Source: an uncultured Acetatifactor sp. (GTDB lineage Bacteria > Bacillota > Clostridia > Lachnospirales > Lachnospiraceae). From it: DNA of 64,000 nucleotides. The stretch lies in NCBI GenBank assembly GCA_947625475.1, contig CANQOL010000001.1:106487-170486 (forward strand), read 5' to 3'. The position numbers were made by a program, and so were the translations under genes. The notes under the pieces are model-generated. The model was given only the letters and a program-made list of their open reading frames with translations, was not told the DNA's origin and did not search any database. Shown here piece after piece: positions 60,501 to 64,000 of this stretch; position 1 is the first letter of the stretch, and the number at the start of each line of letters is the position of its first letter.

Positions 60501-61520
60501 TGCAGGTGGGCTCCACGTCCACGGTCGGGGCGTCGGCCCAATGATGCTCCCCGCCGAATACCTCACCGTCCTTCAGCATGCCGCAGCGGCTGCAGACCTC
60601 CACGGAAACCGTCTGCCCGTTCACCGTCCAGGTCTCTGTCCGATAATCGTGGCCCAGGGCCGGCCCGGTGGGCCGCAGCAGCATCTTGTACGTCGCCCCG
60701 CAGTTTTTACACACATCTATCACTCCCGTGCCGGGCCGGTCCTCACAGGAAGCCTCCTGCACGGCATAAAACCTCTCATAGGAGTGGCTTCCCTGTACAT
60801 TGACCGTCAGGGAAGATTGATTGCCCGCCATGTCAACGGCTGTAACCGTCTGATTGGCTCCCACCGGCATGGGGCAGGTAAAGGAAGCCGCTCCCTCATC
60901 CAGCCCTTCCAGCTCCCGATTTCCGATCAGGACATCCCGCAGCCCCTCATTGTCCGTGACTGTCAGGGTCACCTCCTGATCCCCCACAGAGCAATAGTTA
61001 TTCTCCCTGTGGCATTTGCTGTTCACCAGAATCACCGGCGGCTCGCTGTCAGCGGAATCGCTCAGGATAAACACCGCCCAGTTCTGCCCGGGTTCCTCCT
61101 GCTGGGACAGACCCCCAGGGCCTGCCTCCTGCTCCTGCCCAGACGGCTGATCCCCCTGGGACACAGGCTCTCCCTGATCCGCCTCCTGTTCCTGCGCGGG
61201 CAGCGGATCTCCCCGGTCTGCCTCCTGTTCCTGCGCGGGCAGCGGATCCCCCTGATCCGTCTCCTGCTCCTGCCGGGGCGGATTCCCCCAGTCTGACTCC
61301 TGCTCCTGCCAAGGAAGCCGGTCCCCCTGGGACACGGACTCTTCCCCTGCGGGCCGCCAGTCCCCCTCAGAGACGGACTCTCCCTCCCGGATCAGGGATT
61401 CCCCCGCCAGGGCCTCCCCGTCCGCCGCATAGGCGGGAGTATAACGGCAGGTACGGAAAACAGCAGGGCAGCTGACAAAAGCAGCGCCAAGCCTTTTTCT
61501 GCTTCTCTATTTCGCTTCAT
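57586..61520 (-). CDS. Large repeat-containing cell surface protein, signal peptide frameshifted
   Basis: A surface protein of about 1,300 residues in total. An ATG at 61520 with GGGAGG upstream encodes the signal peptide start MKRNREAEKGLALLLSAALL, but this frame ends at 61392. The frame with the cleavage site TPAYAADGEALAG and the body opens only at 61506, so one base shift within about 61450-61500 is needed. The body has Glu/Gln/Asp repeats (QEQEADRGDPLPA), an Ig-like domain (EVTLTVTDNEGLRDVLIGN), then about ten cysteine repeats of about 70-90 residues with C-x2-C pairs and GH-W motifs (PTCTEDGSMSLHCANCSAVE), a bet-like domain, a Pro/Ala/Glu linker and a wall anchor ending LPKTWDPAGM, a TM helix and RRRKRKDD. 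It is likely an adhesin or glycan-binding protein. Confidence 0.75.
57790..57935. repeat. Pro/Ala/Glu-coding repeats before the wall anchor
   Basis: Short repeats such as GGTGCCGGTGCA and TTCCGGCGAAGG encode EPTAEPSPEP and APAPTPAPAP tracts that span the cell wall. Confidence 0.75.
61095..61335. repeat. Imperfect 42-bp repeats encoding an acidic N-terminal region
   Basis: About five copies of a 42-bp unit encode QEQEADRGDPLPA-like 14-residue repeats. The period keeps the frame. Confidence 0.8.
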
Positions 61521-61561
61521 AAAAAAACCTCCCTCATAAATGCTTTTGTAAAGTGCTTCTA

Positions 61562-61590
61562 ATCTTACCTTATCTTTCTGAAAAAAGCAA
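61562..61590 (-). promoter_or_regulatory. Promoter of the surface protein gene
   Basis: Minus-strand TTGCTT (61590-61585), 17-bp spacer, TAAGAT (61567-61562), about 40 bp before the ATG at 61520. Confidence 0.6.
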
Positions 61591-61631
61591 CCCTGACTTT
61601 TCCCAATATTCCGGACCGGGGGGATTTGGCC

Positions 61632-61705
61632 GCAGATACCGGCCCGCAGACCCGGGCGGCAGAGGCTCTCCTACAGCAGATACCAGCCCGCAGACCTGGG
61701 CGGCA
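61632..61705. repeat. 30-bp direct repeat at the GH13 stop
   Basis: A 30-bp sequence in the last GH13 codons (61676-61705) recurs with two mismatches at 61632-61661, 44 bp further on, beyond the stop codon. Confidence 0.8.
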
Positions 61706-63227
61706 CATGTATCACGCCCTCCCGGGCCCGGGCTTTTCCTCCCAGCACATACAGCTCCTCCTTCAGGGTCTCCCCGCAGGGGAAGGAGGTCTCCCTGTCC
61801 GCAGGATTCAGGATCACCAGGATCCGCTCCCCGCCGCCGCTTCTCACATAGGCCAGCGGCTGTCCTTCCCCTCCGTCCTGCAGAAAAGCGATCTCTCCCC
61901 TGCTCCTTAGCGCTTCATGGGCCTGCCTCACCCGGATCTGACGGCGGATCTCCGCCCAAAGGGACTGACCGTCCCCCATGGCCGCCTCTGCCGTTGGCCT
62001 GTTCGGATCCGGATCCAGAGGGATGTACAGCCGGTCCGCCGGGGCGTTGCTGAAGCCCGCGTTTTGTCCCCCGTCCCACTGCATGGGCGAGCGGGAGCCT
62101 GTGCGGGAGTAGCCTCCCTCCACCGAGGTCAGCCCCTCCACATACCGCATGCCCAGCTCATCCCCGTAATAGATAAAGGGGGCTCCCGGCATGGACAGCA
62201 GGAAGGCAAAGGCCGCCTTCTCCTCCTCCCCGTTCAGATACCTGGCCAGGCGGTCCATGTCATGGTTGCCGGAGGGAATGCAGATCAGCCCCTTTCTCTG
62301 GGATTTTTCATAGCTCTCCTTATATTTCTCCACAAAGGCGCGGGCGTCCCCCCTTCCCCGGGATGAGAAAAATGGCTCCGGGCACCGGAACAGATCGTTA
62401 TAATGGGAGGGCCCGAAATGCAGCAGGAAATCCATGTGAAAGCCGCCCTGCAGGGATTTGTCCGGCTCCCCCCACTCGGAGATCATGGCCGCCTGGGGGA
62501 ACTCCCGGTCCAAAAACTCCCTCACATTCTGCCACAGGCGGATGGTCCCCCTGCCCTCCGGATCCATCTTGACCAGGGATCCCGCCATATCCACCCGGAA
62601 CCCGTCGCATCCCCGGCTCAGCCAGAAGCGCATCACATTCTTCATCTCTTCCAGGGTGGCCCTGGGCCCCGGCGCGTCCATGGACTGCTGCCACTTTTTG
62701 CCGGGGTCTGGGGAAAAGTATCCGTAGTTTAAGGCCGGCTGGTGGGTAAAAAAGTTCACCCCGCAGGAGCCGTCCCGGTCGGAGATCCCCCGCAGGGAGG
62801 CCAGGCCCTGGGGTTCCTCCCAGATGCTGTCCGTCCAGATATAACGGTCCGTGAAGGGATTTTTCTCCGCCTTTGCGGACTCCCGGAACCAGGGATGCTC
62901 CCAGGAGGTGTGCCCCGGCACCAGATCCAGCAGAATGTGCATCCCCCGGCGGTGCACCTCCTCAAAGAGCCTGATCAGGTCCTCATTGGTGCCGTAGCGG
63001 GGAGCCGCCTGATAATAGTCCGCCACATCGTAGCCCGCGTCCCCGAATGGGGAGACGAAGCAGGGGTTCATCCAGACCGCATTGCAGCCGAGCTGCGCAA
63101 TATAATCCAGCCTCTCACAGATCCCCTGAAAATCTCCGATCCCGTCCCCGTCGGAGTCCTGAAAGGACTGGGGATAAATCTGATAAAATATGGCATCCTC
63201 CAGCCACTTAGGTCCCGTCACACTCAT
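61671..63227 (-). CDS. GH13 alpha-glucosidase (oligo-1,6-glucosidase / trehalose hydrolase-like)
   Basis: Intracellular alpha-amylase-family enzyme of 518 residues. Motifs: FYQIYPQSFQDSDGDGIGDF, DLVPGHTSWEHPWF (region I), GFRVDMAGSLVK with nucleophile Asp (region II), MISEWGEPD with acid/base Glu (region III) and PSGNHDMDRLARYL with the transition-state Asp (region IV). It has no signal peptide. The active-site regions fit the GH13 glucosidase subfamilies that cleave alpha-1,4 or alpha-1,6 links in short glucosides; exact specificity is unclear. The ATG at 63227 has GGAGG about 12 nt upstream. It lies between the surface protein gene and a small two-TM protein gene (43-bp gap). Confidence 0.92.
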   Translation of the reverse strand: MSVTGPKWLEDAIFYQIYPQSFQDSDGDGIGDFQGICERLDYIAQLGCNAVWMNPCFVSPFGDAGYDVADYYQAAPRYGTNEDLIRLFEEVHRRGMHILLDLVPGHTSWEHPWFRESAKAEKNPFTDRYIWTDSIWEEPQGLASLRGISDRDGSCGVNFFTHQPALNYGYFSPDPGKKWQQSMDAPGPRATLEEMKNVMRFWLSRGCDGFRVDMAGSLVKMDPEGRGTIRLWQNVREFLDREFPQAAMISEWGEPDKSLQGGFHMDFLLHFGPSHYNDLFRCPEPFFSSRGRGDARAFVEKYKESYEKSQRKGLICIPSGNHDMDRLARYLNGEEEKAAFAFLLSMPGAPFIYYGDELGMRYVEGLTSVEGGYSRTGSRSPMQWDGGQNAGFSNAPADRLYIPLDPDPNRPTAEAAMGDGQSLWAEIRRQIRVRQAHEALRSRGEIAFLQDGGEGQPLAYVRSGGGERILVILNPADRETSFPCGETLKEELYVLGGKARAREGVIHVPPRSAGWYLL

Positions 63228-63270
63228 ATGTATGTCCCGCCTCCTTCTCTTTTCCCGGCCGCTCTGTCTC

Positions 63271-63720
63271 TTAAGGCCGGTCTGCGCCGCTCTGTTCCTC
63301 CTTCTTTCGGAACAAGACGGGCAGGAAACACAGCCAGACCATTCCCAGCACAAATGTCCCGATCAAGAACACAAAATAGGCTTTTGCCGCGGGCGTGGAA
63401 GTCTCCACCCCTTCCCGGTTGGCATAAAGCCTGCCGCCGGACAGATATACCTTCACTATCATGCCCTTCTGGTAGGGATACAGGGCATGGACATTTTCCA
63501 GCTCATACTCCCTGTCCTGGTATTCCACGATCACAATATAGTGGTTCACACGGCTTTTGCCCAGCTTAAGCCTCTCCGAGTCTGCGGACACCACCCTGGC
63601 CTCCACCTCTGTGAAGAAAACCTCCTGGTTGTCCACGGAGCGCCTGGTCACAAAAGTCATTACCAGGCAGACTACCACCAACGCTCCCAGCAAAAGCTCC
63701 TTTGTCTTATTCATTTTCAT
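63271..63720 (-). CDS. Small two-TM membrane protein, DUF3592-like
   Basis: A 149-residue protein with an N-terminal TM helix (about 8-25), an extracytoplasmic beta-rich middle (EARVVSADSERLKLGKSRVN, YIVIVEYQDREYELENVHAL, YPYQKGMIVKVYLSGGRLYA) and a second TM helix (about 112-134). The pattern of a strand, a YxxxVEY motif, and MIVKVYLSGG resembles DUF3592-type proteins, which have no known function. It begins ATG AAA ATG AAC, so the start could be either ATG. The gene is first in a unit with the GH13 enzyme. Confidence 0.72.
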   Translation of the reverse strand: MKMNKTKELLLGALVVVCLVMTFVTRRSVDNQEVFFTEVEARVVSADSERLKLGKSRVNHYIVIVEYQDREYELENVHALYPYQKGMIVKVYLSGGRLYANREGVETSTPAAKAYFVFLIGTFVLGMVWLCFLPVLFRKKEEQSGADRP

Positions 63721-64000
63721 TGTCTCTATCTCCCTCCGGTCTCCGCATCCCTTCCCGCCGGGGACTTCCCCTTCCTAACGTTTTGCCCCCTGCCTTTGCT
63801 CCTTTCGGAAACCTGTTTTAACCTGTAAATATACAAAACGCGGCGGCCTTCCAATGCAGATCGATCTGTGTGAATATTATGTTAACACAACTCTGAGAAA
63901 GATTCAATCTATTTTAAGGGGACGTTTGTGTCAAGTACTCGTTGGCACTTTTCCTGTTTTTCTTTATGAGCCTTCTTTCTGTTTCTTAAACTATCTTCCT
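63721..64000. promoter_or_regulatory. Intergenic region with promoter of the two-TM gene
   Basis: About 280 bp to the window edge with no gene. Minus-strand TTGACA (63934-63929), 17-bp spacer, TAGATT (63911-63906) is a probable promoter. A further AT-rich stretch with TTAACATAAT lies near 63878-63890. A leader of about 180 nt, rich in purines, precedes the gene at 63720. Confidence 0.6.

Overview
The window comes from a GC-rich, spore-forming, Gram-positive anaerobe of the Clostridia, most likely a Lachnospiraceae member. Sporulation genes (sigE, spoIIGA, sigG, ylmC, a spoVD-type PBP), an NADP-type glutamate dehydrogenase, an AmiC-like peptide permease and several protein families typical of gut Lachnospiraceae support this. 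Family assignments are by eye from motifs; no database search was run.

Layout. 1-6.6 kb: a minus-strand oligopeptide ABC transporter (oppA, oppB, oppC and the first 430 codons of oppD), driven by a consensus promoter, with a terminator between oppA and oppB. 6.7-11.3 kb: gdhA, a small unknown gene, an SH3b surface protein, tRNA-Arg(CCG) and a DUF5688-like gene. 11.4-16.7 kb: efp, the shikimate genes aroQ, aroK and aroE, a yqeG-type phosphatase, nrdR and ylmC. 16.8-24 kb: sigG on the opposite strand, then an accessory segment with a double VanZ protein, a GH5 glycanase, two broken pieces of an AAA/DUF4143 ATPase, an XRE regulator and an Rpn-type nuclease. 24.2-38.2 kb: sigE, spoIIGA and the division and cell wall cluster, transcribed mraZ-rsmH-ftsL-pbp-spoVD-murD-ftsW-murA-ftsQ-ftsZ-spoIIGA-sigE, with MraZ boxes at its promoter; mraY and murG are absent. 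38.3-45.4 kb: lgt, ychF, a glycosyltransferase fused to a MarR-like domain, small regulators, DUF3842 and a KDG/KDPG module (kdgA-kdgK). 45.4-57.4 kb: six large polytopic membrane proteins resembling GT-C or YfhO-type glycosyl-transfer proteins, around a GH27 alpha-galactosidase. 57.5-63.9 kb: a 1,200-residue cysteine-repeat surface protein whose signal peptide is out of frame, a GH13 glucosidase and a small two-TM protein.

Most notable observations: (1) OppA appears circularly permuted, with the normal C-terminal segment sitting behind the lipobox, and its partner OppD carries a charged insertion of about 240 residues between Walker A and the Q-loop; (2) a GT2 glycosyltransferase fused to a MarR-like winged helix; (3) the cluster of six membrane proteins with GH27, a candidate surface-glycan system not matched to any known pathway; (4) the frameshifted surface protein; (5) short duplications that include or abut the stop codons of three unrelated genes.
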